Source: Streptomyces sp. 3214.6
GTDB taxonomy: Bacteria > Actinomycetota > Actinomycetes > Streptomycetales > Streptomycetaceae
Length of the DNA: 64,000 nucleotides
Direction: 5' to 3'
Assembly: GCF_900129855.1 (NCBI RefSeq)
Contig: NZ_LT670819.1
Coordinates: 558,001 to 622,000 of the forward strand
Position 1 is the stretch's first letter. Each line of letters starts with the position of its first letter. Below are positions 25,974 through 35,785 of this stretch, in pieces. A program made the translations under genes and the position numbers. The notes beneath the pieces were generated by a model. That model saw nothing but the letters and a program-made list of their open reading frames with translations. It searched no databases and had not been told where the DNA came from.

Positions 25974-27908
25974 ATGCCCCGCACCCGCTCCACCCCGCCC
26001 GCCCCGGGACCGGTCCGCCTCGGCCCCGAAGCCCAGGCCGCGCTGCGCCCCGCCGCCGTCGGCATCGACACGGGTTTCTGGCACCACCGCCGTACGACCA
26101 ACGCGCACGTCTCCCTTCCGCAGGGACCCGGTCTGCTGGAGTCCGCGGGGAACCTGCACAACCTGCGGCTCGCGGCCGGCGCCGCCGAGGGCGAGTTCCG
26201 GGGCGCGTACCCCTTCGTGGACACGGATGTCTACAAGTGGCTGGAGGCGGCCTCCTGGCAGCTCGCCCAGGCCCCGGACGCCGAACTCGCCGCCGAACTC
26301 GCCGCCGAGGTCTCCCGGATCGTCGACCTGGTCGCCGCCGCCCAGCAGCCCGACGGCTATCTCAACACCTGGTTCCAGCTGGTCAAGGACGGGCAGCGCT
26401 ACCAGGACCTGCGCTGGGGCCACGAGTTGTACTGCGCGGGCCATCTCATCCAGGCCGCGGTCGCCCACCACCGCACCACCGGACGCCGCGAACTCCTCGA
26501 CGTGGCGGTCCGGTTCGCCGACCAGGTCGACTCCGTCTTCGGCCCGCCCGGCAGCGGCAAACCCATCGACGGCGTCGACGGTCACCCCGAGGTCGAGACC
26601 GCTCTGGTGGAGCTGTACCGGGAGACCGGGGAGCGCCGCTACCTGGAGCTGGCCGGCTACTTCGTCGACCGGTACGGTCACGGTCTGCTGGGCGGCGAGG
26701 CCTACTGCCAGGACCGGGTTCCGCTGCGTGAGGCGACCAACGTCGAGGGGCACGCCGTACGGCAGTTGTATCTGCTGGCGGGAGCGGCCGACCTGGCGAC
26801 GGAGACCGGGGACGCCGAACTGCGGGCGGCGGGCGAGCGGTTGTGGCGGGCGATGACCGCGACCAAGACCCACCTCACCGGCGGCCTCGGCGCGCACCAC
26901 GACGAGGAGGACTTCGGGGACCCGTACGAGCTGCCCAACGAGCGCGCCTACTGCGAGACCTGCGCCGCCATCGCCTCGGTCCAGTGGAGCTGGCGGATGG
27001 CCCTGCTCACGGGGGAGGCCCGCTACTCCGACCTGATCGAACGCACCCTGTACAACGGCTTCCTGGCGGGTGTCTCCCTGGACGGCGAGCGCTGGCTGTA
27101 CGTCAACCCGCTCCAGGTCCGCGACGGTCACACCGACACCGGCGGCGACCAGTCGGCCCGCCGCACCCGCTGGTTCCGCTGCGCCTGCTGCCCGCCCAAC
27201 GTGATGCGGCTGCTGGCGAGCCTGGAGCACTACCTGGCCAGCACCGACGACACGGGCCTGCAGATCCACCAGTACGTCGCCGGGCGCTACACCGCCGAGG
27301 GCGTCGCCGTACGCGCCGAGACCGAGTACCCCTGGCAGGGCACCGTCCGCCTCACCGTCGAGGAGACCCCCGTCGACCGTCCCTGGACGCTGTCCCTGCG
27401 CGTCCCGCAGTGGTGCCGCGACTTCCGGGTGCGCTGCGGGGAGCAGACGTACGACACGGCGGTGTCGGACGGCTGGCTGCGTCTGGAGCGCACCTGGGCG
27501 CCCGGCGACGAAGTGGTCCTGGAGCTGGGGCTGGAACCCCGGCTGACCACGGCCGACCCCCGGGTGGACGCGGTACGCGGCTGTGTCGCGATCGAGCGCG
27601 GGCCGCTCGTGTACTGCCTGGAGCAGGCCGACCACCCGGGCGGTGGCCTGGACGACCTCGTCCTCGACCCGACCCGGCCGCTCGCCGTGAAGCACCGCCC
27701 GGACCTGCTCGGTGGTGTCACCACGGTCGTGGCGGCCGGCCACCGGCGCACCGTGCCCGAGCGGGACTGGTGGCCGTACACCCCCACGGACACCGCGCGG
27801 GCCGCCGGGCCCGCCGCCGGCGATCCCGTAGAGCTGACCGCCGTCCCCTACTACGCGTGGGCCAACCGTGAGGACGGCAGCATGCGCGTCTGGCTGCCCC
27901 TCTCCTGA
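25974..27908 (+). CDS. GH127 beta-L-arabinofuranosidase-like glycoside hydrolase
   Basis: 644 residues, cytosolic (no signal peptide). The alpha/alpha barrel is recognisable from AQQPDGYLNTWFQL, RWGHELYCAGHLIQAAVAHH and GHAVRQLYLLAGAADLA. The zinc/cysteine centre of GH127 is present: ERAYCETCA (Glu and Cys ligands, about 323-330) and FRCACCPPNVMRLL (Cys-Cys, one of them the nucleophile, about 402-405). Known members release beta-L-arabinofuranose from arabino-oligosaccharides. The ATG at 25974 has GGAGAG just upstream; the frame stays open to 25662 through the operator region. First gene of an operon with the ABC importer. Confidence 0.9.
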   Translation: MPRTRSTPPAPGPVRLGPEAQAALRPAAVGIDTGFWHHRRTTNAHVSLPQGPGLLESAGNLHNLRLAAGAAEGEFRGAYPFVDTDVYKWLEAASWQLAQAPDAELAAELAAEVSRIVDLVAAAQQPDGYLNTWFQLVKDGQRYQDLRWGHELYCAGHLIQAAVAHHRTTGRRELLDVAVRFADQVDSVFGPPGSGKPIDGVDGHPEVETALVELYRETGERRYLELAGYFVDRYGHGLLGGEAYCQDRVPLREATNVEGHAVRQLYLLAGAADLATETGDAELRAAGERLWRAMTATKTHLTGGLGAHHDEEDFGDPYELPNERAYCETCAAIASVQWSWRMALLTGEARYSDLIERTLYNGFLAGVSLDGERWLYVNPLQVRDGHTDTGGDQSARRTRWFRCACCPPNVMRLLASLEHYLASTDDTGLQIHQYVAGRYTAEGVAVRAETEYPWQGTVRLTVEETPVDRPWTLSLRVPQWCRDFRVRCGEQTYDTAVSDGWLRLERTWAPGDEVVLELGLEPRLTTADPRVDAVRGCVAIERGPLVYCLEQADHPGGGLDDLVLDPTRPLAVKHRPDLLGGVTTVVAAGHRRTVPERDWWPYTPTDTARAAGPAAGDPVELTAVPYYAWANREDGSMRVWLPLS

Positions 27909-27955
27909 ACTCCCCCTGCTTCTGCGCCACTTCTCTACGACAACGAGGTCACCCC

Positions 27956-29200
27956 GTGATACCGACCCGCCGTACCCTCCTCGCCGCGCTCGCCGCGGTC
28001 GGCACTCTCGCCTCCCTCACCGCCTGTTCAAGCGGCTCCGACGGCTCGGGATCCTCCGACGCAGCCGGCGGGACCTACACCTTCTGGGACCCGTACCCGC
28101 AGTTCGACGCGTCCTCGCCGTGGGGCAAGCGCGTCGGCGAGTGCGGGACGAAGGCGGGCGTCACCGTCAAGCGAACCGCGTACGACACCACCGACCTCGG
28201 CAACAAGGCGCTGCTCGCCGCCCAGCAGGGCAACGCGCCCGATGTGATGCTGGTGGACAACCCGGTCGTCTCCACGCTGGTCGAGGCGGGCATCCTCAAC
28301 AAGACGAGCGACCTCGGCCTCGACACCAAGTCGATCCAGCAGAACATCATCGGCGCGGGCACCATCGACAACGCCTCCTACGGCATCCCGATCGGAGCCA
28401 ACACCCTCGCCCTCTACTACAACAAGAAGGTGCTGACCGCGGCCGGTGTCGACCCGGCCTCCGTCAAGGACTGGGCCTCCCTCACCGCGGCCCTGAAGAA
28501 GGTCAAGGCGGCCGGGAAGAAGGGCATCACCTTCTCCGCGATCGGCACCGAGGAGGGCAGCTTCCAGTTCCTGCCGTGGTTCTGGGGCGCGGGCGGGGAC
28601 CTGACCAAGCTGGACTCGGCGAAGGGCGTGGCCGCGCTGTCACTGTGGAAGGGGTGGGTGGACGACGGGCTGGCCCCCAAGGACGTCCTGCAGAACACCC
28701 AGACCACCAGCTGGCAGGAGTTCGCCACCGGCGAGTACGCGTTCGGCGAGAACGGCACCTGGCAGCTCGGCAACGCCGACAAGGCCGGCTTCGAGTACGG
28801 CATCGTCAGCGTCCCGGCTGAGAACGGCGGTTCGGCACCGGTGCCGACGGGCGGTGAGTTCGTCACCATGCCCGTCCAGAAGGACACCGCGCGCTATGAC
28901 GTCACCAAGAAGATCGTCACCTGTCTGACCAGCGACGCCAACCTGCTCGCCAGCGACACGACGCTGACGTATGTCGCGCCCACCGCCGCCGTCCAGGCCG
29001 AGCAGGTGAAGCAGAACCCGAAGCTCAAGCCGTGGGTGGACGCGGTGGCCGCGGCGCGCGGGCGCACCAGCGGCGGTCTGGGCACCAAGTACCCGACCAT
29101 CTCGCAGCAGATGTGGACCGCCGTGCAGGCCGCGCTGTCGGGGAGCAAGAGCCCCAAGGACGCTCTCGGCACGGCCCAGTCGAGCGCGCAGAAGGGCTAG
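27956..29200 (+). CDS. ABC transporter sugar-binding lipoprotein
   Basis: 414 residues starting at GTG. Lipobox LTAC-S near residue 24 after a twin-Arg-free Sec signal. Family 1 solute-binding fold: YTFWDPYPQFD, LLAAQQGNAPDVMLVDNPVV and GIPIGANTLALYYNKKVL. It binds an oligosaccharide outside the membrane and delivers it to the two permeases that follow. Given the neighbouring GH127, the ligand is probably an arabinose-containing oligosaccharide (inference). No ATPase gene is in the operon; Streptomyces commonly share the MsiK ATPase. Confidence 0.9.
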   Translation: MIPTRRTLLAALAAVGTLASLTACSSGSDGSGSSDAAGGTYTFWDPYPQFDASSPWGKRVGECGTKAGVTVKRTAYDTTDLGNKALLAAQQGNAPDVMLVDNPVVSTLVEAGILNKTSDLGLDTKSIQQNIIGAGTIDNASYGIPIGANTLALYYNKKVLTAAGVDPASVKDWASLTAALKKVKAAGKKGITFSAIGTEEGSFQFLPWFWGAGGDLTKLDSAKGVAALSLWKGWVDDGLAPKDVLQNTQTTSWQEFATGEYAFGENGTWQLGNADKAGFEYGIVSVPAENGGSAPVPTGGEFVTMPVQKDTARYDVTKKIVTCLTSDANLLASDTTLTYVAPTAAVQAEQVKQNPKLKPWVDAVAAARGRTSGGLGTKYPTISQQMWTAVQAALSGSKSPKDALGTAQSSAQKG

Positions 29201-29209
29201 GCGCCGGAC

Positions 29210-30178
29210 ATGACCATCGCCCGTGTCGACCGCCCGCGGCGGCCGTCGGCGGTGGTGAAGGCGAGCGGTTCCGGCTTGCTGCCGCTGCCCCGTCGGCAGC
29301 GGTGGCGAGGCCGCCTGGCCGCGTTCGCCTTCGTCGCCCCGCTGATCGTCTATCTCGCCGCCTTCTACCTCTATCCGCTGTACCGCAACCTCGACCTGAG
29401 CCTGCGCGACTACACGGTCCGCTCCTTCGTCGCCGGCGACGCCCCGTTCACCGGCTGGGACAACTTCCAGCGGGTCCTGGACGACCCCACGTTCGGCCCG
29501 GCACTGCGCCACACCATGGTCTTCACGTTCGTGTCGATCGCCTTCCAGTACGTCATCGGGCTCGCTCTCGCCGTCTTCTTCAACCGGCACTTCCGGCTGG
29601 CCCCGACCCTGCGGGCCCTGTTCCTGATCCCCTGGCTGCTGCCCCTCATCGTCTCGGCGTCCACCTGGTCGTGGATGTTCAACAGCGAGTCGGGCGTGGT
29701 GAACTACTTCCTGCATCTTTTCGGGGCGGACCCGGTCGGCTGGCTCACCTCGCCGGACTGGGCGCTGACCTCGGTGATTGTCGCCAACATCTGGATCGGC
29801 ATCCCGTTCAACCTGGTGATCCTCTACAGCGGTCTGCAGAACATCCCCGTGGAGCTGTACGAGGCGGCGGCCCTGGACGGGGCGGGCGCGTGGCAGCAGT
29901 TCCGGCGCATCACCTTCCCGCTGCTGCGGCCGGTGTCGGCGATCACGCTGCTGCTGGGGCTGGTCTACACGCTGAAGGTGTTCGACCTGATCTGGATCAT
30001 GACCAAGGGCGGGCCGGGGGACGCCTCCTCGACGCTGGCGACCTGGTCGTACCAGCTCGGCTTCGGCACGTTGCTGCCGAAGTTCGGTCCCGGCGCCGCG
30101 GTCGGCAACATCCTCATCCTCATCGCGCTCGTCTTCGGGCTCCTGTACATCCGTGTCCAGAGGAGGCAGGAAGCGTGA
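29210..30178 (+). CDS. ABC sugar transporter permease (MalF type)
   Basis: 322 residues, about six TM segments after a basic N-terminus. The EAA loop that docks the ATPase is ELYEAAALDGAGAWQQFRRI. Start ATG 9 nt after the binding-protein stop. The stop overlaps the next start (GTGA). Inner-membrane half-channel for the imported sugar. Confidence 0.9.
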   Translation: MTIARVDRPRRPSAVVKASGSGLLPLPRRQRWRGRLAAFAFVAPLIVYLAAFYLYPLYRNLDLSLRDYTVRSFVAGDAPFTGWDNFQRVLDDPTFGPALRHTMVFTFVSIAFQYVIGLALAVFFNRHFRLAPTLRALFLIPWLLPLIVSASTWSWMFNSESGVVNYFLHLFGADPVGWLTSPDWALTSVIVANIWIGIPFNLVILYSGLQNIPVELYEAAALDGAGAWQQFRRITFPLLRPVSAITLLLGLVYTLKVFDLIWIMTKGGPGDASSTLATWSYQLGFGTLLPKFGPGAAVGNILILIALVFGLLYIRVQRRQEA

Positions 30179-30996
30179 AGTCCCGTACCGGCTCCCGCCG
30201 TTACACCGTGATCGGGCTGGTCCTCACGGCGCTGATGCTGTTCCCGGTGTACTGGATGCTGAACGTGTCCCTCACCCCGCAGCAGGACATGCGCAAGTCC
30301 CCGCCCGACCTGTTCCCGCTGCATCCGACCTTCGAGGGCTATCGGGCAGTCCTGGACGACCAGTTGCCCTATCTGGGCACCAGCCTCCTCATCGGCCTCG
30401 GGACGGTCGCCCTCACCCTGCTGCTGGCTGCGCCGGCCGGCTACTCGCTGGCGAAGCTCCGCCCGCGCGGCGGCGGCGCCCTCGGGCTGTTCCTGCTGGT
30501 CGCGCAGATGATCCCGGGCATCGTCATGGCGATGGGCTTCTACGGCATCTTCCTCGACCTCGGTCTGCTGAACTCCTGGTGGGGGCTGATCGTCGCGGAC
30601 TCCACCATCGCCGTGCCGTTCGGCGTCATGATCTTCACGGCGTTCATGTCGGGCATCCCCGGCGAGCTGATCGCCGCCTCCCGCATCGACGGCGCGGGCA
30701 CCTTCCGCACGTTCTGGTCGGTCGTCCTGCCGGTGAGCCGCAACGCCGTCGTCACCGTCTCGCTCTTCTCCTTCCTGTGGGCCTGGTCCGACTTCGTCTT
30801 CGCCAACACCCTGGACGGCGGCGGCGATCTGAGGCCGATCACCCTCGGCATCTACAAGTACATCGGCAACAACAACCAGGAGTGGAACGCGATCATGGCC
30901 ACCGCCGTGGTCGCCTCCGTCCCCGCAGCGGTCCTGCTGGTACTCGCCCAGCGTTACGTGGCCGCGGGCGTCACCGCCGGCGCGGTCAAGGACTGA
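30175..30996 (+). CDS. ABC sugar transporter permease (MalG type)
   Basis: 273 residues, GTG start overlapping the previous stop by 4 nt, preceded by AGGAGG. Six TM segments; EAA loop variant ELIAASRIDGAGTFRTFWSV. Ends AAGVTAGAVKD, the usual C-terminus of MalG-type sugar permeases. It pairs with the preceding permease. Confidence 0.9.
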   Translation: MKSRTGSRRYTVIGLVLTALMLFPVYWMLNVSLTPQQDMRKSPPDLFPLHPTFEGYRAVLDDQLPYLGTSLLIGLGTVALTLLLAAPAGYSLAKLRPRGGGALGLFLLVAQMIPGIVMAMGFYGIFLDLGLLNSWWGLIVADSTIAVPFGVMIFTAFMSGIPGELIAASRIDGAGTFRTFWSVVLPVSRNAVVTVSLFSFLWAWSDFVFANTLDGGGDLRPITLGIYKYIGNNNQEWNAIMATAVVASVPAAVLLVLAQRYVAAGVTAGAVKD

Positions 30997-31036
30997 CACC
31001 CCTCCATTCCCTCCCTCCGTGAGGAGAACTCCCTTG

Positions 31037-32788
31037 ATGAGCCGCACCAGACCACGCCTGTCCGGCCGCCTCACCGCAGCCGTCGGCGCCACCGCTCTCA
31101 CCGCTGCCGCACTCGCCGCGGCGGTCCCCGCCGACGCCGCGCCGACGACAGCCACCACCCTGGTCGTCAACGCCAACCAGACCCTCCGGCCGGTCACGCA
31201 CGTCGCGACCGGCAGTCTCTACGGCCTCGCGGACAACAGCACGCCCGCCGACAGCGTGGTCAACGCGCTCAAGCCGAACACCTTCGTCCAGATGGCCCCG
31301 GGCGGCTCCCAACTGCCCAACGGCGAGCCCAAGCCGGCCGGGGACGCCCTCGTCGTCGCGCCGAAGGCGGCCCGCGCCGGCGCCAAGGTCGTCGTACGGA
31401 TGCCGGACTGGTACCCGAACTTCCCCTACAAATGGGTGAGTTGGGCCGACTGGCTGTCCGCTGTCGACAAGCAGGTCGCCTCCGTGCAGTCCTCGGGCGC
31501 GACGAACATCAGCGCGTACGAGCTGTGGAACGAACCCGACTGGACCTGGGACACCGCCAGCGCGGGAGCGTTCAACGCGGGCTGGGCGCGCACGTTCAAG
31601 GAGGTCCGCGCCAAGGACACCAGGACGCCGATCCAGGGCCCGAGCCACTCGGCGTGGAACCAGTCCTGGATGAGCTCCTTCCTCACCGACGCCAAGGCGA
31701 GCGGCACCGTCCCCGACGTCATCGCCTGGCACGAGCTGCAGGGCAGCAAGGACATCGCCGCCCATGTCGCCGCTTACCGCTCCCTGGAGTCGAGTCTCGG
31801 CATCAGTGCGCGCCCGATCGCCATCGAGGAGTACGGAACTCCCGACGAGATGGGCAACTCGGGCGCCCTCATCGGCTACGCCGCCAAGTTCGAACGGGCC
31901 GGGGTGCGTGACGCCGAGCTCGCCTTCTGGAACCACTACGGCACCCTCGGCGACACGCTCATCGACACCGGCGGCTCGCCCAACGGTTCCTACTGGACGT
32001 ACAAGTGGTACGGCGACATGTCGGGGAACATGCTGGTCACCACGCCGCCCACGCAGACCGGCATCGACGGACTCGCCTCCCTGAACGGCGCGGGCAACCA
32101 GATCAGCGTCGTGACCGGGGGCTGCACCGGCTCCTGCGCCGTGACCGTGAACGGTCTCTCCTCGCTGTCGGCCTTCGGCAGCACGGTCCACGTCAAGCTG
32201 GAGTACAGCCCGCACACCGGCCGACTCGCCGCCTCCCCCGGCCCGATCACCGTCTCGGACGCGGACTACGCCGTCAGCAACGGCTCGATCACCGTGCCCG
32301 TCACGATGAACGCCTCCGACGGCTACCACCTGGTGATCACTCCGAGCGGCGCCTCCACGTCGCTCGCCGGGCGCTACCAGATCACCAACAAGAACAGCGG
32401 TCTCGCCCTGGACACCGTGAACGCGGGCACGGCCCAGGGCACTTCGGTGGTCCAGTCGACGTCCACGACGGGAACGGACCAGAATTGGACCCTGGTCGCG
32501 GCGGGCTCGGGCCTGTACAAAATCGTCAACCAGAAGAGCGGACTGCTGCTGGGCATCAACAACATGAGCACCGCCGCCGGCGGCACGGCGCTGATCTGGG
32601 GTGACAACGGCACCGCCGACCACCTCTGGCAGCTCATTCCGGCCCGCGACGGCTTCTACAAGATCGCCAACTACAACAGCGGGCTCCTGCTCGGCGTGAA
32701 CGGGATGAGCACCTCGTCCGGCGCGCAGGTCCTGCAGTGGACCGACAACGGCACGGCGGACCACCTCTGGAAACTGACCGCACGCTGA
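31037..32788 (+). CDS. Secreted clan GH-A glycoside hydrolase (GH39-like) with ricin-type beta-trefoil
   Basis: 583 residues, signal peptide 1-35 ending ADAA. The catalytic barrel (about 40-335) has SAYELWNEPDWTWD (acid/base Glu about 165), VIAWHELQG and IAIEEYGTP (nucleophile about 263), as in GH39 and its relatives. A beta-sandwich follows to about 445. The last 140 residues are a ricin/CBM13-type trefoil with three QxW-like repeats (LVAAGSGLYKIVNQKSGLLL, TADHLWQLIP, TADHLWKLTA). Last gene of the arabinoside operon, so it probably releases the oligosaccharide that is imported. The start follows GAGGAG. Confidence 0.8.
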   Translation: MSRTRPRLSGRLTAAVGATALTAAALAAAVPADAAPTTATTLVVNANQTLRPVTHVATGSLYGLADNSTPADSVVNALKPNTFVQMAPGGSQLPNGEPKPAGDALVVAPKAARAGAKVVVRMPDWYPNFPYKWVSWADWLSAVDKQVASVQSSGATNISAYELWNEPDWTWDTASAGAFNAGWARTFKEVRAKDTRTPIQGPSHSAWNQSWMSSFLTDAKASGTVPDVIAWHELQGSKDIAAHVAAYRSLESSLGISARPIAIEEYGTPDEMGNSGALIGYAAKFERAGVRDAELAFWNHYGTLGDTLIDTGGSPNGSYWTYKWYGDMSGNMLVTTPPTQTGIDGLASLNGAGNQISVVTGGCTGSCAVTVNGLSSLSAFGSTVHVKLEYSPHTGRLAASPGPITVSDADYAVSNGSITVPVTMNASDGYHLVITPSGASTSLAGRYQITNKNSGLALDTVNAGTAQGTSVVQSTSTTGTDQNWTLVAAGSGLYKIVNQKSGLLLGINNMSTAAGGTALIWGDNGTADHLWQLIPARDGFYKIANYNSGLLLGVNGMSTSSGAQVLQWTDNGTADHLWKLTAR

Positions 32789-32809
32789 CCTCACACTGAC
32801 CCACGAGCC

Positions 32810-32848
32810 CCTGTGTCCCTGGCCGATGTCGGCGGCCGGGGACACAGG
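32810..32848 (+). terminator. Terminator of the GH127/ABC/GH39-like operon
   Basis: CCTGTGTCCC at 32810-32819 pairs with GGGACACAGG at 32839-32848; the inner GGCCG/CGGCC can extend the stem. It begins 21 nt after the operon's last stop. Confidence 0.7.
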
Positions 32849-33004
32849 CATGAGCCGCCGAAGAAGGCCCGTCGGTTTCAGGCCACGGGCCCCGCTCCGG
32901 GCCGGCTCCCTCGCGCCATACAGAGAGACGCGAAGACAGGGCAACCCATGGGGCGATCCGGTTGTCTCAGTTGATGTCCGCCACACAAATCCTTGGGGGA
33001 GATC

Positions 33005-33577
33005 ATGGTGCGAAGCAGAACCATCTGGGCCACCGCCGCCCTCCTGACCGCCACGCTCGGTGTGGCCGCGGTCCCGGCCGAAGCGGCGCCGGCCGGCGCG
33101 GCCCGGACCGCTGCGGCCTGTCCCACCGGCTGGGGGAGCCTGGACAAGACGTTCGTCACCAGCACGGCGACCCCGGTCACGAACGTCAGGACCGGCGCCC
33201 ACGACTGCTACGACCGTTTCGTCATCGACGTCCCGGGCGCGGGCAGCGACGCGCTCGGATTCTCTGTGGGCTACGTCGACGTGCTCGAACAGGACGGTTC
33301 CGGCCGCCCCATCCCCGTCCGCGGCGGCGCCATCCTGGACGTCCGGGTGAACGCGCCCGCCTACAACCCCGAGACCGGCGTCCCCACCTACCCCGGACGG
33401 GTGGCGCAACCGCTGCCGGGCGTGGACCTCACCGGCTACCGCGCCTTCCAGGACACCCGGTACGCCGGGAGCTTCGAGGGCGTGACGCAGTTCGGGCTCG
33501 GCGTGCGCGCACGTCTGCCCTTCCGTGTGCTGCGGCTGGCCGACCACCTCGTGCTGGACGTCGCACACAGCTGGTGA
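33005..33577 (+). CDS. Secreted AMIN-like domain protein
   Basis: 190 residues, GGGGGAG ribosome site and ATG at 33005. Signal peptide ends VPAEAAPAG. The mature part opens CPTGWGSLDK, then FVTSTATPVTNVRTGAHDCY and DRFVIDVPG, the pattern of small exported Streptomyces proteins with an AMIN-like beta domain. Two Cys probably form a disulfide. Function unknown; AMIN domains in other proteins bind cell wall, so a wall-associated role is possible. Confidence 0.7.
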   Translation: MVRSRTIWATAALLTATLGVAAVPAEAAPAGAARTAAACPTGWGSLDKTFVTSTATPVTNVRTGAHDCYDRFVIDVPGAGSDALGFSVGYVDVLEQDGSGRPIPVRGGAILDVRVNAPAYNPETGVPTYPGRVAQPLPGVDLTGYRAFQDTRYAGSFEGVTQFGLGVRARLPFRVLRLADHLVLDVAHSW

Positions 33578-33599
33578 TATCCACGGGCACTGCACCTCT

Positions 33600-33649
33600 G
33601 CGCGGCGCCCCGGCGCCCGGCCTCATCGGGCCGGCACCGGGCGCCGCGC
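33600..33649 (+). terminator. Large stem-loop after the AMIN-like gene
   Basis: GCGCGGCGCCC (33600-33610) pairs with GGGCGCCGCGC (33639-33649); inner CCCGGCC/GGGCCGG segments extend the hairpin. It starts 22 nt after the stop codon. Confidence 0.65.
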
Positions 33650-33718
33650 GTCCGTAGGCCGGCAGCCGCCGCTCGTTCGCCTCCCACCGACACCCCCACG
33701 CGCCCCCCGGAGGACCGG

Positions 33719-35650
33719 ATGCAGATCTTCAGACCTGCCAGACTTGTCAAGTACCTGACAGCACTTGCCACGGTCCTCGCCACCCTGACCCCGGCACCCT
33801 CCGCGGTCGCCGCCACCCGGGCCGCTGCCGCCTCCGAGGCCGCCGCCCAGGCCACTCCCCCGGCGGCCGACACCTGGCAGCCACCGCTGTCCACCCGCGG
33901 CCGCTACATCGTCGACGCCCAGGGCCGCCGCTTCCGCCTGAAGTCGGCCAACTGGGACGGCGCACAGGGCTCGTGGACGGGAAACGGCGATGCCGCCGAT
34001 CCCGCCGACCACCACGCGGGCCAGGACTCCTACGGCATCCCCCTCGGCCTGGACCGAGCCCCGCTGCCCGCGTTGCTCGCCGACTTCCACGCCCTCGGCA
34101 TCAACAGCGTGCGGCTGCCGTTCTCCAACGAGATGATCCACGCCACGGCCCCCGTGCCGGACGCCGCGGTCACGGCCAACCCGCAGCTGCGCGGCAGGAC
34201 ACCCCTGCAGATCTACGACGCCGTCGTGGCCGCCCTCACCCACGACGGGTTCGCGGTCGTCCTCAACAACCACACCAACACCTCCCGTTGGTGCTGCGGC
34301 GTCGACGGCAACGAACGCTGGAACAGCGGCCGGTCCACTCGGCAGTGGACCGACGACTGGGTCTTCATGGCCCGCCGCTATGCCGCCGATCCCCGGGTCG
34401 TGGGCGCGGACCTCTACAACGAAGTACGCCGTGACGTGCTGGACGACCCCAACTGGGGCCTGGGCGACGACCACGACTGGTACGCCGCTGCCCAGCTCGC
34501 CGCGGACCGCATCCTCACCGAGGGCAATCCGGGCCTGCTGATCGTCGTCGAGGGCATCAACTGGACCGGTCTGCCCGTCGACGGCCTGCCGCACGGCCGC
34601 CCCACCCTCACCCCCGTGCGCACGCTGTCGCACACCCTGGTGGACGCCCACAAGCTGGTCTACTCCGCCCACTTCTACGGCTACACCGGCCCCCGGCACA
34701 GCGGCGCCACCGGAATCGGCGAGACCCACGACGCCCGCTACCAGGACCTCTCCCGCGACCAGCTGTACCAAGCCCTCACCGACCAGGCCTTCTTCGTCAC
34801 CACGGAAGGACAGCACTACACGGCACCCGTGTGGATCAGCGAGTTCGGCATCGGCGCCCAGGAGACGGGCAGCGCCGCCCGCACCTGGTTCGGAAACATC
34901 ACCGACTACTTCGCCGACCGGGACGCCGACTTCGCCTACTGGCCCCTGGTCGGCTGGGAGGGCCACGACGACTGGGCGCTGCTGCGCTACGACAGCGCGG
35001 GGCGACGGTACGGGATCCTCGACCCGGGCGACTGGCGCGGCACGGCCTGGGAGCACCTGATGACGTCTCCGACCCGCACCGGCCCCGTCGCGCCGGAGCC
35101 TGTCTGGCGCATGCTCACCACCGACCACGGCGACGCCGTGCAGTCCCTGCGGGTGCGGGCGGGCGGCGACTGGGACACGGGAGCCGCCAAGGCCGCCTGC
35201 CCCGACGGCCTGCGGTTGACCGGCCTCAGCCACACCGGCGGGCGTGGCCTGTGCACCGACACGAGCGGCGGCGATCTGCGCGCTGCGGGCAACGCCCAGA
35301 CGGTCGTCACCGACGAACGCCATGTCCCGGCGGGCGGCGACTGGGCCGGCGGGTACACCAAACTCCAGTGCCCCACCGGCCAGTTCCTCGTCGGCTTCAG
35401 CCGGCGCGGCGACCGGGTGTCGGCGGCGCTGTGCGTGCCGTCCCGCACCGCGCTGGGCCGCCCGGGACGGACCGTCTGGTTCGACCGGTCCGACAACCGG
35501 CCCTCCGGTGACCCCGGCGGCGAATTCGCCCAGGGCCGCTACAAGGGCCAGTGCGCCGCCGACGAGTACGCCGCCGGCATCGCCTTCACCACCCGCCTCG
35601 GCAGCACGCCGGGCCCCGCGGCTCTGCTGTGCGGCCCGCTGCGGACCTGA
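33719..35650 (+). CDS. Secreted GH5-family glycoside hydrolase with triplicated C-terminal Cys repeats
   Basis: 643 residues. CGGAGGA precedes the ATG. Signal peptide 1-32. The GH5 barrel (about 50-455): GINSVRLPFSNEM, VVLNNHTNTS, VGADLYNEVRRD (acid/base Glu about 234; Val replaces the usual Pro), SAHFYGYTGP and VWISEFGIG (nucleophile about 375). From about 480 there are three repeats of 40-60 residues, each opening GGDW or GGEF, with K-x-x-C and a closing LC. They are not a carbohydrate-binding family I know. The enzyme probably acts on a plant beta-glycan; specificity cannot be told. Confidence 0.78.
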   Translation: MQIFRPARLVKYLTALATVLATLTPAPSAVAATRAAAASEAAAQATPPAADTWQPPLSTRGRYIVDAQGRRFRLKSANWDGAQGSWTGNGDAADPADHHAGQDSYGIPLGLDRAPLPALLADFHALGINSVRLPFSNEMIHATAPVPDAAVTANPQLRGRTPLQIYDAVVAALTHDGFAVVLNNHTNTSRWCCGVDGNERWNSGRSTRQWTDDWVFMARRYAADPRVVGADLYNEVRRDVLDDPNWGLGDDHDWYAAAQLAADRILTEGNPGLLIVVEGINWTGLPVDGLPHGRPTLTPVRTLSHTLVDAHKLVYSAHFYGYTGPRHSGATGIGETHDARYQDLSRDQLYQALTDQAFFVTTEGQHYTAPVWISEFGIGAQETGSAARTWFGNITDYFADRDADFAYWPLVGWEGHDDWALLRYDSAGRRYGILDPGDWRGTAWEHLMTSPTRTGPVAPEPVWRMLTTDHGDAVQSLRVRAGGDWDTGAAKAACPDGLRLTGLSHTGGRGLCTDTSGGDLRAAGNAQTVVTDERHVPAGGDWAGGYTKLQCPTGQFLVGFSRRGDRVSAALCVPSRTALGRPGRTVWFDRSDNRPSGDPGGEFAQGRYKGQCAADEYAAGIAFTTRLGSTPGPAALLCGPLRT

Positions 35651-35698
35651 ACACCGTGCCGTGCGCGTGCGTCCCGGAACCTCCGCGAAATTGTCCGT

Positions 35699-35717
35699 GA
35701 TCCGTAACAGACGGATC
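35699..35717. repeat. Inverted repeat upstream of the deacetylase
   Basis: GATCCGT-AACAG-ACGGATC, perfect 7-bp arms, between the GH5 stop and the deacetylase start. It is too AT-rich and weak for a terminator and may be an operator. Confidence 0.4.
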
Positions 35718-35785
35718 CCTTCCCGCTCTTTGCCCGTCCTGACAGCTGCAGGTGGTTCCAGCGACTCGACGAGGACAGGGCAGAC

